64,000 nt of DNA from Qingshengfaniella alkalisoli (GTDB lineage: Bacteria > Pseudomonadota > Alphaproteobacteria > Rhodobacterales > Rhodobacteraceae), in assembly GCF_007855645.1 (NCBI RefSeq), contig NZ_CP042261.1, positions 848,501 through 912,500 on the forward strand. The letters are read 5' to 3'. A program made the position numbers and the translations under genes. Shown piece after piece: positions 44,801 through 53,404 of the stretch (the first letter of the stretch is position 1; each line of letters starts with the position of its first letter). The notes below the pieces were generated by a model, which made no database searches, was not told the DNA's origin, and saw only the letters and a program-made list of their open reading frames with translations.

Positions 44801-45419
44801 CCACCGCGTTGATCAGGTCGGACGCGGTGAGGTTGTAGGATTCCATGCGCACAGGGTCGATGACCACTTCGAGCATCTCGTCGCGATGACCGGCCAGTGG
44901 TGCCTCCAGCACCGAATCCATGCCTTCCAGGCGATCCTGCAAGTCCATTGCGACACGCAGCAATGTACGCTCGGGCAAGGCGCCGGTCAGGCTGACGATC
45001 ACGATTGGAAATTCGGAGAAATTGATCTCGTTGATCGAATACTTTTCGGCACCGTCGGGAAATTTCCCTTCGGCGGTGTTCATGGCATCGCGCACATCGG
45101 CCATAGTGCGCGTCTTGTCCCATCCGAATTCGAACTCCAGCGCCACACCGGCATAGCCTTCGGCGGCCGTGCTGGTCATGGTCTTCAGCCCGTCGATATC
45201 CGACAGTTCGGTCTCCATGGGCTTGATCAGAAGCGATTCGCTGTCCTCGGCGGAGATACCCGGGAACGGCACGGACACGAACAGCGCCGGTATTTCGATG
45301 TCGGGCTCGCCTTCCTTGGGAAGGTTTATATAGGCTGCGGACCCAGCCACGAGTGACATCACGATGAAAGCGAGGATCATCCTCGCATGGGCAGCAGCCC
45401 AATCAACAATACCTGTCAT
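41814..45419 (-). CDS. RND efflux transporter, inner-membrane pump
   Basis: The product is 1201 aa, longer than the usual 1020-1050. It begins with a first helix and YINLPKEGEPDIEIPALFVSVPFPGISAEDSE, typical of the AcrB/MexF superfamily. Helix 4 carries the proton-relay residues in FGLILAVGMLVDGAVVVVEYADR. A second half starts around FVESEPEQAIVYVRARGNLS. The extra length includes a soluble loop (about 525-600) and a C-terminal tail. Homologues export drugs, lipids or metals; the substrate cannot be inferred. It overlaps the adaptor gene by 4 bp. Confidence 0.92.
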   Translation of the reverse strand: MTGIVDWAAAHARMILAFIVMSLVAGSAAYINLPKEGEPDIEIPALFVSVPFPGISAEDSESLLIKPMETELSDIDGLKTMTSTAAEGYAGVALEFEFGWDKTRTMADVRDAMNTAEGKFPDGAEKYSINEINFSEFPIVIVSLTGALPERTLLRVAMDLQDRLEGMDSVLEAPLAGHRDEMLEVVIDPVRMESYNLTASDLINAVVNNNQLIAAGELETENGAFSVKIPSSFDESRDVFNLPIKTNGDRIVTLSDVADVRLTFEDREATARYNGDATVALQVVKRKGFNLIDTVAEIRAEIDIELQTWPQELQDAVTINLSNDQSRTVASMVSQLEGSVLTAVALVMIVVLAALGARPAILVGLAIPISFLLCFLYLAIMGITVSNIVMFGLILAVGMLVDGAVVVVEYADRRISEGSGPMHAYVEASKRMFWPIISSTATTLCAFLPMLFWPGVAGEFMGMLPVTLIFVLSASLVVALVYLPVMGGVSGRLQRSFNHASAYMHRWPLLLRVVLVPVAMYLLFLGAMQTINPSYLLGLPEDGGFGTHVPGIVMFLIGASLTSITMSAVKPQRTEPAEQPGRGRTPFGYLIKAIAGNPIMPLVVVGAVVFVVMTIFSVYGQNNRGVEFFVESEPEQAIVYVRARGNLSISEKDELVKEVEQIALNTEGVQSVFAFAGDGGLNSNTAGATGPNDTIGQVQIEMIPWEDRPRTEAEGSWMRRVFLPTQVDPHYDGDAVLDRMQAEMDLIPGVYTEVLNLAMGPGSGKPVHLRIKGTDWDPIYEATETVRQKFEQTNGLIDIEDSRPLPGIDWQIDVDIEKAGRFGADVSTVGAMVQMVTRGILLDTMRVDSSDEEIEIRVRLPEDDRVLSTLDTLRVRTADGLIPLSNFITITPVQKIGEISREDQKRYFDVKADVAAGLTNEAGGPINANERITELTRWLTEENPLPVGIDWEWTGDQEDQAESQAFLSQAFLAALGLMFIILLAQFNSFYNATLVLLAVILSVAGVLLGMLVMQQPFSIIMTGTGIVALAGIVVNNNIVLIDTYQEYSRYMPRIEAIIRTAESRVRPVLLTTLTTMAGLTPMMLGLSLDFIGGGASINSPTALWWKQLATAVVFGLGTATVLTLVFTPSMLAVRVWAGTYVIALGRALSRLTKGRSSDAAQDWVLRRKARKIKSPEILWDSDDGTDDHIDQRPSGNLRAAE

Positions 45420-46546
45420 CCCTTGGCCTCACGATAGCTGACGCGCACTTTTACGCCCTCTGATACGTATTCCTGCCCGACGACGATCACCCGCGCCGTC
45501 TCGGGCAGACCGGTGACATAAACACCGTCTATCGTATCACGGATGACCGATACCGGTGTGAACTGGACGACATCATTCTCGTCTACGATGCGCAAACCCA
45601 TTGTACCCTGATCGTTCAACGTCAGCGCCGAAGGCGGTACGAGATGCGCTTTCGTCCCGCTTGCGGCGACAGAAATATCTGCGGACTGGCCATCCCGAAT
45701 TTTCAGGTCAGGATTCTCGGCGGTGATTTCTACACCGAAGGTACGGGTGGCCGGATCGGCAGCCCGCGATATGAAGGTCACCTGACCCGACACATTCTCG
45801 CCATTGGGAAGCCGTGCAACGGCGGGGGCACCCATCTCGATCAGCCCGACGGAGGTTTCCGGCGCGAAACCCACCAACTTGATCGGGTCGAGCTGGATGA
45901 TCGTTGCACAAAGCGAACCGGGTTGAAGCAGGCTGCCGATTTCTGCTGCGTCGGTTTCTAGAAGGCCGCCGAACGGGGCGGTGATGGTTAGTCGGTCGAT
46001 CTCGGTTTCCGCGGCCTGCACAGCCGCTTGTGCAGATTGCAGCATGGCCTTCGCAGAAACAGCACGTGTCTCGGATGCGAATCCGCCTTCTGCCAGACGT
46101 CCCGCTGCGTTGTCGTTGATCTCTGCTTCAGCCAGCCGCGCTTGCGCCTCGGCCAGTTGCGCGGGGCGCGTGCCCGGATCGATCTGGCACAGCACATCGC
46201 CACGTTCGACGAAGCTGCCCTTGCGATGAGGTTCCGAGATCACCAGCCCCGACGTCTGGGATTGCACATCTACTTCCCGCACCGCCCGCGTTTGACCGCG
46301 CAGGTTCACGGCATTGTCGATATCGCTCGCGTTGCTTTGCAGAACCACAACGGCGATGGTGGAGGTGTCGTCACCCCCCGAATCAGTCGGTGCGACCGCC
46401 GCTTCTTCCTCGGATTGGGCCGTGGTTTCGTCCTGATCGGTGCTTTGAGCGACTCCGGCCATGTTCAGTAGCGTATCGCGTTCGAATACAATAACGTAAA
46501 GGCTTGCTGCCACGAGCAGCGCTATCAAGATCGGCGTCAGGCGCAT
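45416..46546 (-). CDS. RND efflux periplasmic adaptor (membrane fusion protein)
   Basis: The product is 376 aa. An N-terminal membrane anchor (about 5-20) is followed by an acidic linker. The lipoyl/hairpin region RGQTRAVREVDVQSQTSGLVISEPHRKGSFVERGDVLCQID and coiled coil (AEAQARLAEAEINDNAAGRL) come next, then beta-barrel segments (GFAPETSVGLIEMGAPAVARL). It links the RND pump to an outer-membrane channel; no TolC-like gene is adjacent. It is the first gene of the two-gene operon, preceded by operator-like palindromes. Confidence 0.92.
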   Translation of the reverse strand: MRLTPILIALLVAASLYVIVFERDTLLNMAGVAQSTDQDETTAQSEEEAAVAPTDSGGDDTSTIAVVVLQSNASDIDNAVNLRGQTRAVREVDVQSQTSGLVISEPHRKGSFVERGDVLCQIDPGTRPAQLAEAQARLAEAEINDNAAGRLAEGGFASETRAVSAKAMLQSAQAAVQAAETEIDRLTITAPFGGLLETDAAEIGSLLQPGSLCATIIQLDPIKLVGFAPETSVGLIEMGAPAVARLPNGENVSGQVTFISRAADPATRTFGVEITAENPDLKIRDGQSADISVAASGTKAHLVPPSALTLNDQGTMGLRIVDENDVVQFTPVSVIRDTIDGVYVTGLPETARVIVVGQEYVSEGVKVRVSYREAKG

Positions 46547-46587
46547 TCTTGCCTCGCAGTGGTTTCAATCTGTCGGGCGTCAACTTC

Positions 46588-46608
46588 TAAACCGACCGGT
46601 TCAGTTTA
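46588..46608. promoter_or_regulatory. TetR-type operator candidate upstream of the RND operon
   Basis: A 21-bp imperfect palindrome. The left arm TAAAC-C-GA-C and right arm G-TC-GTTTA (as TTCAGTTTA on this strand) match at 8 of 10 position pairs around the centre at 46598. It lies about 42 bp upstream of the adaptor start. Confidence 0.5.
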
Positions 46609-46637
46609 CACATATTCGCTGCGCCGCCGCAAGCATG

Positions 46638-46653
46638 TTGACGCAGGCGTCAA
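46638..46653. promoter_or_regulatory. perfect 16-bp palindrome in the same intergenic region
   Basis: TTGACGC (46638-46644), AG, GCGTCAA (46647-46653): perfect 7-bp arms. The arms also include TTGACG, close to a -35 hexamer. It sits between the RND operon and the YfgM-like gene. Confidence 0.5.
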
Positions 46654-46728
46654 TACGATTTGCTCCGAAGCTATTGGCAATGCTTCCAGCTTCACGTTAT
46701 GAAACGCTAGCAAATGACGGAGGCCTGA

Positions 46729-47379
46729 GTGAGCAACCCCGACAGTTTCATCGATGAGGTAACCGAAGAGGTTCGCCGCGACCGCTTGTATGGCTATGCC
46801 CGCAAGTATGGCTGGATTGCCGTAGCGGTCGTCGTCGCCATTGTCGGCGGGGCGGGATATCTCGAATGGCAAAAGGCACAGGATGCCAGTGTCGCGCAGG
46901 CCTCTGGTGATGCGTTGATCTCCGCGCTTGATCTTGAAGATCCAGGTGCGCGTGCGGCAGCGCTTGACCAGGTGGATCTGAGCGGACCGGGTGCCGCTAT
47001 TCGCAATCTGCTGGAAGCTGCCCAGCTTTCCGCCGATTCCCCTGATGAAGCGATTGCGGCGCTCCGCGCCATCGCCGACAATACCGAACTACCCTTGGTG
47101 TACCGGGACCTGGCGACCGTGAAAATGACCATGGTTCCCGAGGCATCGCTCTCGACGGACGAAAAGATTGCGATCCTGGAACCTCTGACCGCGCCGGGTC
47201 GTCCGTTTCGCCTGTCCGCGATGGAATCAGAAGCCCTGGTTCTGATTGAGCAGAAAAATACCGATGCCGCGCTGGAAAAGCTGGCCGTAATCGTGGGTGA
47301 CAACGAGGCCAGCGACACGCAGCGGTCGCGGGCGCAGGATCTGATTGTCGCGCTTGGCGGCTCTCTGGACGCGTCCTGA
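46729..47379 (+). CDS. YfgM-like tetratricopeptide membrane protein
   Basis: The product is 216 aa. A short cytoplasmic N-terminus (MSNPDSFIDEVTEEVRRDRLYGYARKYGW) precedes one membrane helix (about 28-45), followed by a periplasmic helical TPR-like domain. The arrangement matches YfgM of E. coli, a Sec-linked ancillary factor whose gene also sits next to bamB and der. The start is a GTG at 46729. Confidence 0.85.
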   Translation: MSNPDSFIDEVTEEVRRDRLYGYARKYGWIAVAVVVAIVGGAGYLEWQKAQDASVAQASGDALISALDLEDPGARAAALDQVDLSGPGAAIRNLLEAAQLSADSPDEAIAALRAIADNTELPLVYRDLATVKMTMVPEASLSTDEKIAILEPLTAPGRPFRLSAMESEALVLIEQKNTDAALEKLAVIVGDNEASDTQRSRAQDLIVALGGSLDAS

Positions 47380-47398
47380 AAAACGAGTGGAGCAGTTG

Positions 47399-48817
47399 AT
47401 GCGGCACGAGACGCGCTACATGGCACGGTGGAGTTTGGCAGCATGTATGACCTCGGTCATGCTGCTGTCGGCCTGTCAGGAAAAAGAGCCGATCCTTCAG
47501 GGACCGCGGTTTGACCTGCGCGATATGGACGAAGCGGTGGCGGTCGCCTCCGATCCGTCCGCACAAGCCCGCGCCGAGGCACAGGCCCGCAATGTCACGG
47601 CCATACCCACGCGAACACCGATCCGCGGCTATAGCGTATCCGGCGAAGCCCGCTCACTGGGCCTTGAAGGCGCGCGCACCAACAGCGACTGGCCGCAACG
47701 CAATGGCAGCGCACAGCACCGCATCACGCACCCCGCACTTGGCGCCAATCTGACGGAGGTCTGGTCCACTTCTATCGGGAAGGGCAACGGCAAACGTGTC
47801 CGCATGACGGCCACACCAGTGGTCGCTGGTGGGCGTATCTTTACCATGGACAGCCACAGCGATGTCCGCGCGCATGCGCTGAATGGCGGGCTTCTTTGGC
47901 AGCAGAACCTGACGCCATCGACAGAGCGGCGCGGCGAGGCATCCGGCGGCGGATTCGCCGTGTCCGGCAACCGGCTTTATGTCACCACGGGTTATGGGCG
48001 TCTTTATGCGATGGATGTGGCCAGCGGTGCGATCTACTGGCAGCAGGATCTGGATGCGGTGCCATCCGCCGCGCCAACCGTTTCGGATGGGCTGGTCTAT
48101 CTGACATCACGCGACGGCACCGCTTGGGCCATCGATGCGAGTGACGGGAAGACCCGCTGGCAGCTGCAAGCCACGGGTTCTGGCAGCTATACCATTGGCG
48201 GCTCTTCCCCTGCGATCACGTCTCGTGCGGCAATTTTTCCCTTCGGGTCGGGGGAACTGCTCTCGGTCCTGAAACGTGGGGGCGTGCGTCTTTGGGGGAC
48301 AACGATTTCCGGCGAGCGGCTGGGCTACGCCTATGCGGGCGTCACGGACATTTCCAGCGATCCTGTTGTCGTGGGCAACACGATCTATGTCGGCAATCCG
48401 GGCGGTCGTCTCGTGGCACTGGATGCCACATCCGGCGAACGCAGATGGACCGCACGCGAAGGCGCGTCCAGCCCTGTCTGGCCGGCTGGGAACTCGCTGT
48501 TCCTGATTTCTGACCGGAACGAGCTGATCCGCCTGAACGCAGCTACGGGTGAACGTATTTGGGGTGCGACCCTGACCCTTTATACCCGCGAAAAGGTCAG
48601 CAAGCGGCAGGGCGTGTTCGCTCATTACGGCCCAATCCTCGCGGGCGGCCGCCTGATCACTGTATCCAGCGATGGCTATATGCGTCAGGTCGACCCGACC
48701 AGCGGCCAGATTCTACGCCAGGATCAGCTGTCGGCACCAGCGGCTCTTGACCCGGTTGTTGCGGGCGGTGTGCTCTATGTCGTCACGGCGGATGGGAAAC
48801 TCCACGCTTTCAGATAA
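47399..48817 (+). CDS. bamB: outer membrane assembly lipoprotein BamB (PQQ-like beta-propeller)
   Basis: The product is 472 aa. A signal with lipobox LSAC (23-26) indicates a lipid-anchored protein. Seven or eight beta-propeller blades follow, seen as repeats of the type GRLYAMDVASGAIYWQQDLD and GRLVALDATSGERRWTA. BamB is part of the complex that folds outer-membrane proteins. The ATG at 47399 has GGAG 6 bp upstream and gives the expected lipoprotein N-terminus; MARWSL a few codons later is an alternative. It is flanked by the YfgM-like gene and der, the usual context. Confidence 0.93.
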   Translation: MRHETRYMARWSLAACMTSVMLLSACQEKEPILQGPRFDLRDMDEAVAVASDPSAQARAEAQARNVTAIPTRTPIRGYSVSGEARSLGLEGARTNSDWPQRNGSAQHRITHPALGANLTEVWSTSIGKGNGKRVRMTATPVVAGGRIFTMDSHSDVRAHALNGGLLWQQNLTPSTERRGEASGGGFAVSGNRLYVTTGYGRLYAMDVASGAIYWQQDLDAVPSAAPTVSDGLVYLTSRDGTAWAIDASDGKTRWQLQATGSGSYTIGGSSPAITSRAAIFPFGSGELLSVLKRGGVRLWGTTISGERLGYAYAGVTDISSDPVVVGNTIYVGNPGGRLVALDATSGERRWTAREGASSPVWPAGNSLFLISDRNELIRLNAATGERIWGATLTLYTREKVSKRQGVFAHYGPILAGGRLITVSSDGYMRQVDPTSGQILRQDQLSAPAALDPVVAGGVLYVVTADGKLHAFR

Positions 48818-48869
48818 CTGCAAGCTGGTGTAAGCCCCCGATTTGCGATTCCAGCCCGGAGGCTGCCCA

Positions 48870-50327
48870 ATGTTTACCTTGGCGATTGTCGGACGTCCCA
48901 ATGTCGGCAAATCAACGCTGTTCAACCGCCTTGTCGGGCGCCGTCTTGCGCTGGTCGACGATCAGCCGGGTGTCACGCGTGATCTGCGTGAAGGGCAGGC
49001 AAAGCTCGGTGATCTGAATTTCACCGTCATTGATACCGCCGGCCTGGAAGATGCAACCGATGACAGCCTTCAGGGGCGGATGCGTCGCCTTACGGAACGC
49101 GCGGTAGATATGGCCGATGTGTGCCTGTTCATGATTGACGCGCGCGCAGGGGTCACGGCCAATGACGAGATGTTCGCCGATATTCTGCGCAAGCGTTCCA
49201 ACCATGTCATCTTGGCGGCGAACAAGGCGGAGGGATCTGCTGCGGATGCCGGGATGCTGGAGGCTTATGGCCTGGGCCTTGGCGAGCCGCTGCGGCTGTC
49301 CGCCGAACATGGCGAAGGGATGAGCGATCTCTATTCCGTGCTCCTGCCGATTTCGGAAGAACTGGTGAAAACCAAAGAAGACGAAACCGCCGTCACGGAT
49401 ATCGAGCTGGACGAAGACGGCAATCCCGTTGCAGATGACATGCCGTCGGAGTCGAAACCGTTGCAGATTGCCGTTGTCGGTCGTCCAAATGCGGGTAAAT
49501 CCACGCTGATCAATCGTATCCTTGGCGAAGACCGCTTGCTAACGGGGCCGGAGGCAGGGATCACGCGTGACTCCATCGCTGTTCCGGTGGATTGGGCCGG
49601 AACGCCCATGCGCATTTTCGACACTGCCGGCATGCGCAAGCGTGCCAAGGTGCAGGACAAGGTTGAAAAGCTTTCGGTGGCGGATGGTCTGCGTGCCATT
49701 CGGTTTGCCGAGGTGGTCGTTGTGCTTCTGGATGCCGACATACCGTTTGAACAGCAGGATCTGCGCATCGCGGATCTGGCCGAACGGGAAGGGCGCGCCG
49801 TTGTCGTGGCCGTCAACAAGTGGGATCTTGAGGATGACAAGCAGGGCAAGCTGGCAGCGCTGAAGGAAGCGTTTGAACGACTTCTGCCGCAGTTGAAAGG
49901 CGCACCACTCGTGACCGTGTCGGCCAAGACCGGGCGCGGGCTCGACCGGCTGCACACGGCCATTCTGAAGGCACAGGATGTCTGGAACCGACGCGTGACG
50001 ACGGCGCAACTCAACCGCTGGCTGACCGGCATGGTCGAAGCTCACCCGCCGCCTGCGCCGGGCGGCCGTCGGATCAAGCTGCGCTATGCCACGCAGGTGA
50101 AGACGCGCCCACCAGCATTCGTTGTCATGTGTTCGCATCCGGACAAATTGCCCGAAGCTTATCGCCGCTACCTGATCAATGGGCTGCGCGCGGACTTCGA
50201 CATGCCGGGCACACCGATCCGTCTGACGATGCGATCTCAGGCCGACAAGAACCCTTACAAGGATCGCAAGAAATCGACGCCGTCGCGGCTGCGCAAGCAT
50301 TTGGGCAAACCCTCTCCCAAGGCTTGA
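48870..50327 (+). CDS. der: ribosome-associated GTPase Der (EngA)
   Basis: The product is 485 aa. There are two consecutive GTPase domains, with P-loops GRPNVGKST (residues 8-16) and GRPNAGKST (about 210), switch motifs DTAGLED and DTAGMRKR, and NKWD. A C-terminal KH-like domain ([27 protein letters not shown]) completes it. Der is needed for 50S assembly. The ATG at 48870 follows CGGAGG at 7 bp, so the longer upstream frame is discarded. Confidence 0.97.
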   Translation: MFTLAIVGRPNVGKSTLFNRLVGRRLALVDDQPGVTRDLREGQAKLGDLNFTVIDTAGLEDATDDSLQGRMRRLTERAVDMADVCLFMIDARAGVTANDEMFADILRKRSNHVILAANKAEGSAADAGMLEAYGLGLGEPLRLSAEHGEGMSDLYSVLLPISEELVKTKEDETAVTDIELDEDGNPVADDMPSESKPLQIAVVGRPNAGKSTLINRILGEDRLLTGPEAGITRDSIAVPVDWAGTPMRIFDTAGMRKRAKVQDKVEKLSVADGLRAIRFAEVVVVLLDADIPFEQQDLRIADLAEREGRAVVVAVNKWDLEDDKQGKLAALKEAFERLLPQLKGAPLVTVSAKTGRGLDRLHTAILKAQDVWNRRVTTAQLNRWLTGMVEAHPPPAPGGRRIKLRYATQVKTRPPAFVVMCSHPDKLPEAYRRYLINGLRADFDMPGTPIRLTMRSQADKNPYKDRKKSTPSRLRKHLGKPSPKA

Positions 50328-50381
50328 CGTAGCGCCACCTATCCACTGTCATGCATGAAACGGCAGTTATGGGCGAGTGCG

Positions 50382-51536
50382 ATGAAACGAATAGCGATTT
50401 TCTGTGACGGCACTTGGAACAGCGCGGATAGCAAGCCCGAAACCAATGTCGTGCGGCTATTCACCGTGGCTGTCGCGTCGCAGGACATCGCGGACGATAT
50501 TCATCCCCTATATCATGAAGGTGTCGGAACAGGGCGCGGTAGAAACCGTGTGGAGCGCTTTCTGGACCGTCTTTGCGGCGGCGCCTTTGGCTGGGGGCTG
50601 ACGCGGAATATTCGACTGGCTTACGAAGATCTCGCCAAGGTCTTCGAGCCGGGTGATCAGATCTATCTGTTCGGGTTTTCGCGCGGAGCCTATACGGCGC
50701 GTTCGCTTGCCGGCCTGATCAGGAACTGCGGGATTCCCACACCTGAAAATATAGAGCGCAGTCAGGAAGCCGTGAACTGGTATCGAGATCGCGGGGCGGC
50801 GAAAGCGCCTTACACCGATGAAAGTCATGAGTTTCGCATGAACTTCTCGCCGCAACTTACTACAGGAAAAGAAGAAATAGAGTGGCGTAAGGCGAACGGA
50901 AAGCCGCTCGGAATGCCGCTGAACATCTCCTATATGGGGATATGGGATACGGTCGGCGCGTTGGGCGTGCCGGGATTTCTGGGCACGCTCGCCAAGTTTC
51001 TGAACATGAAATATACCTTTCATGACACGGACTTATCGAGCATGGTTAAAGCAGGTCGCCATGCCGTTTCGATAGATGAGCGGCGCCGCACCTACGAACC
51101 GACCCTATGGAACAATCTGGCTGGACTCTCGGAAGGCCGCGAAGGCCAGCCTTACCAACAGAAATGGTTTCCGGGCGTGCACGGTGTGGTCGGAGGTGGT
51201 GGACCGGATATCGGCCTGACCATGTTCACGCTGGCGTGGATCGCGGATGGCGCGAAAGAGGCGGGCTTGCAACTAGACGAGGCCGCTCTGGTGCCGTTTC
51301 TCAGCCAACGGAACTATCAGGGCGCCTTGCGTCACGGTGCGCTGCATATGTTATCGTCCTTGATCTCGCGCGATCGCAGGGGGCCGAAGACGACGGATGA
51401 GCTGGCGGAGGTGACGCTTGACCGGCTGGCCTTCGGTGGAAAGGGCGGGGCCGTCTATGACCCCGCCACCTTGTCAGACCTGAAACAGCAGATCGCTGCG
51501 CTGCCGCCGCGGGAGAACCCGACACGCTTCGCGTGA
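50382..51536 (+). CDS. DUF2235 alpha/beta-hydrolase-type protein
   Basis: The product is 384 aa. MKRIAIFCDGTWNSADSKPETNVVRLF is the characteristic DUF2235 start. The nucleophile elbow GFSRGA (98-103, Ser100) lies in IYLFGFSRGAYTARSLAGLIRNCGI. VVGGGGPDIGL near residue 280 contains an Asp that could act in catalysis. Some relatives are type VI secretion phospholipase effectors; no secretion genes are seen here, so the role is unknown. ATG 50382 is chosen over an upstream one because the family starts there. Confidence 0.85.
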   Translation: MKRIAIFCDGTWNSADSKPETNVVRLFTVAVASQDIADDIHPLYHEGVGTGRGRNRVERFLDRLCGGAFGWGLTRNIRLAYEDLAKVFEPGDQIYLFGFSRGAYTARSLAGLIRNCGIPTPENIERSQEAVNWYRDRGAAKAPYTDESHEFRMNFSPQLTTGKEEIEWRKANGKPLGMPLNISYMGIWDTVGALGVPGFLGTLAKFLNMKYTFHDTDLSSMVKAGRHAVSIDERRRTYEPTLWNNLAGLSEGREGQPYQQKWFPGVHGVVGGGGPDIGLTMFTLAWIADGAKEAGLQLDEAALVPFLSQRNYQGALRHGALHMLSSLISRDRRGPKTTDELAEVTLDRLAFGGKGGAVYDPATLSDLKQQIAALPPRENPTRFA

Positions 51537-51539
51537 TGG

Positions 51540-52832
51540 TCAGGCGAGTTTACCGTCTGCCGTCAGTACCGACTTGCCACCGAGATACCGCGAGAGCGCC
51601 TCGGGCAGAATGACGCTGCCGTCTTCCTGCTGGCCATTCTCGAGCACGGCGATCAACGTGCGCCCAACGGCCAGTCCCGAACCGTTCAGCGTGTTGACGA
51701 ATTCGGGCTTGCCGCCGCCCTCAGGCCGGAAACGAGCATTCATGCGACGTGCCTGAAAATCGGCGCAAAGCGAAACCGAGCTGATCTCGCGATACTTGTC
51801 CTGACCGGGTAGCCACACCTCGATGTCATGTGTGCGAACCGCGCCAAAGCCTGTATCGCCGCTGCACAGAACAATGGTGCGATAGGGCAGTTCGAGCTTT
51901 TCCAGAATGCCTTCGGCGCAACGCGTCATGCGGTCCAGTTCGGCGCGGCCCTCGTCAGGGCGGGTGATGGACACCATTTCGACCTTCTCGAACTGGTGCT
52001 GGCGCAGCATGCCGGATGTATCGCGGCCCGCGCTGCCGGCTTCGGACCGGAAGCACTGACTGTGCGCGACATAGCGGCGCGGCAGGTCGCTTTCCCCGAC
52101 CACGACGTTGTTGACGATGTTGGTCAGCGTCACTTCCGCCGTCGGGATCAGCCACCAGCCATCTGTGGTCTGGTAGCTGTCTTCGCCGAATTTCGGCAGT
52201 TGCCCTGTGCCATACATCATGTCTTCGGTGACCAGCACCGGCACCCATGTCTCGGTCAGGCCGTTTTCGTCGACATGCGTGTCCAGCATGAATTGGGCGA
52301 GCGCCCGGTGGATGCGCGCGACAGCGCCGGACAGAACCACGAAACGCGATCCTGACAACTTGGCGGCGGTTTCAAAATCCATCCCGTCCTGCACGGCGGG
52401 CAGTTCGTAATGTTCCTTGGGCGCGTAGTTGAAGGCGCGGGGCTCACCATGGCGGCGCATTTCAACGTTTTCGCTTTCATCGGCGCCGTCAGGCACATCG
52501 TCGGCCAGAAGGTTCGGCAGCCCCATCAGAAGGTCACGCAGCTTGGCGTCTTCGGACTTGGCTTCTTCATCGAGTCGGGCGATTTCGACCTTTTTGTCTG
52601 CGACCAGCGCCCGCAGGCGTTCGAACTCGGCCTCGTCGCCTTTGGCCTTGGCCGCACCCACCTGTCTGGAGGCGGCGTTGCGGTCGGCCTGCGCCTGCTC
52701 AGATGCGGTAATTTTCTCGCGACGGGATGCGTCGAGCGCGAGGATTTCCGACGACATCGCGTCCAGCCCGCGTCGGGACATGGCCCGATCGAAGCGTTCC
52801 GGGTTTTCGCGAATGAATTTAATGTCGTGCAT
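51540..52832 (-). CDS. serS: seryl-tRNA synthetase
   Basis: The product is 430 aa, a class II synthetase. An N-terminal coiled-coil arm (about 30-105), which grips the long variable arm of tRNA-Ser, is followed by the catalytic core with motif 2 ([37 protein letters not shown]) and motif 3 ([20 protein letters not shown]). It charges tRNA-Ser with serine. It starts [18 protein letters not shown]. It stands alone, convergent with the DUF2235 gene and divergent from yajC. Confidence 0.97.
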   Translation of the reverse strand: MHDIKFIRENPERFDRAMSRRGLDAMSSEILALDASRREKITASEQAQADRNAASRQVGAAKAKGDEAEFERLRALVADKKVEIARLDEEAKSEDAKLRDLLMGLPNLLADDVPDGADESENVEMRRHGEPRAFNYAPKEHYELPAVQDGMDFETAAKLSGSRFVVLSGAVARIHRALAQFMLDTHVDENGLTETWVPVLVTEDMMYGTGQLPKFGEDSYQTTDGWWLIPTAEVTLTNIVNNVVVGESDLPRRYVAHSQCFRSEAGSAGRDTSGMLRQHQFEKVEMVSITRPDEGRAELDRMTRCAEGILEKLELPYRTIVLCSGDTGFGAVRTHDIEVWLPGQDKYREISSVSLCADFQARRMNARFRPEGGGKPEFVNTLNGSGLAVGRTLIAVLENGQQEDGSVILPEALSRYLGGKSVLTADGKLA

Positions 52833-53013
52833 GGCGTCCTCTTTTCGTGCGACTCACCGCAGGCGGTTGATAGACGATTGATGCCCGCGAGGGAACGGCG
52901 GCAAGGCTTTCCTTCCGGCAGGTCGGTCATTGTCTTGCCTTTGTCTACGTCGCGCCATAGGTTGCGCCGCAATTCAATGAGGCCCCAGCGCCCCAACCAG
53001 AGGTATATCGTTC

Positions 53014-53334
53014 ATGTTCGCAACGCCTGCATATGCGCAAGCCGCCGGAAACCCGATGGGTATGGTCTCCAGCTTCCTTCCCCTGATCCTGATCTTCGCG
53101 ATCATGTATTTCCTGCTGATCCGCCCGCAGCAGAAGAAGGTGAAGCAACACCAGCAAATGGTTGCCGCGCTGCGCCGTGGGGATCAGGTCGTCACGCAGG
53201 GCGGGCTGATCGGCAAGGTCGTCAAGGTTAAGGATGACAATGAAGTCGAAGTTGAACTCTCGGAAGGTGTGAAGGTGCGTGTGGTCAAGTCGACCATCGC
53301 GCAGGTGGTCAGCAAGACCGAGCCTGCCGCCTGA
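53014..53334 (+). CDS. yajC: Sec translocon accessory subunit YajC
   Basis: The product is 106 aa. One membrane helix (about 16-38: MVSSFLPLILIFAIMYFLLIR) is followed by the YajC signature PQQKKVKQHQQMVAALRRGDQVVTQGGLIGKVVKV. YajC associates with SecD and SecF, encoded next. A terminator-like hairpin lies between yajC and secD. Confidence 0.95.
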   Translation: MFATPAYAQAAGNPMGMVSSFLPLILIFAIMYFLLIRPQQKKVKQHQQMVAALRRGDQVVTQGGLIGKVVKVKDDNEVEVELSEGVKVRVVKSTIAQVVSKTEPAA

Positions 53335-53342
53335 TTTTTTCG

Positions 53343-53368
53343 GGGCTGCTCTCGGGTAGCCCTTTTTT
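53343..53368 (+). terminator. terminator or attenuator between yajC and secD
   Basis: GGGCTGC (53343-53349) pairs with GTAGCCC (53356-53362) over 7 bp (one G-T), followed by six Ts (53363-53368). It lies just 9 bp after the yajC stop and would reduce read-through into secDF. Confidence 0.7.
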
Positions 53369-53404
53369 CTCGCTTTTTCCGAGTTTCGCGCAAAGGGGCC
53401 ATAG

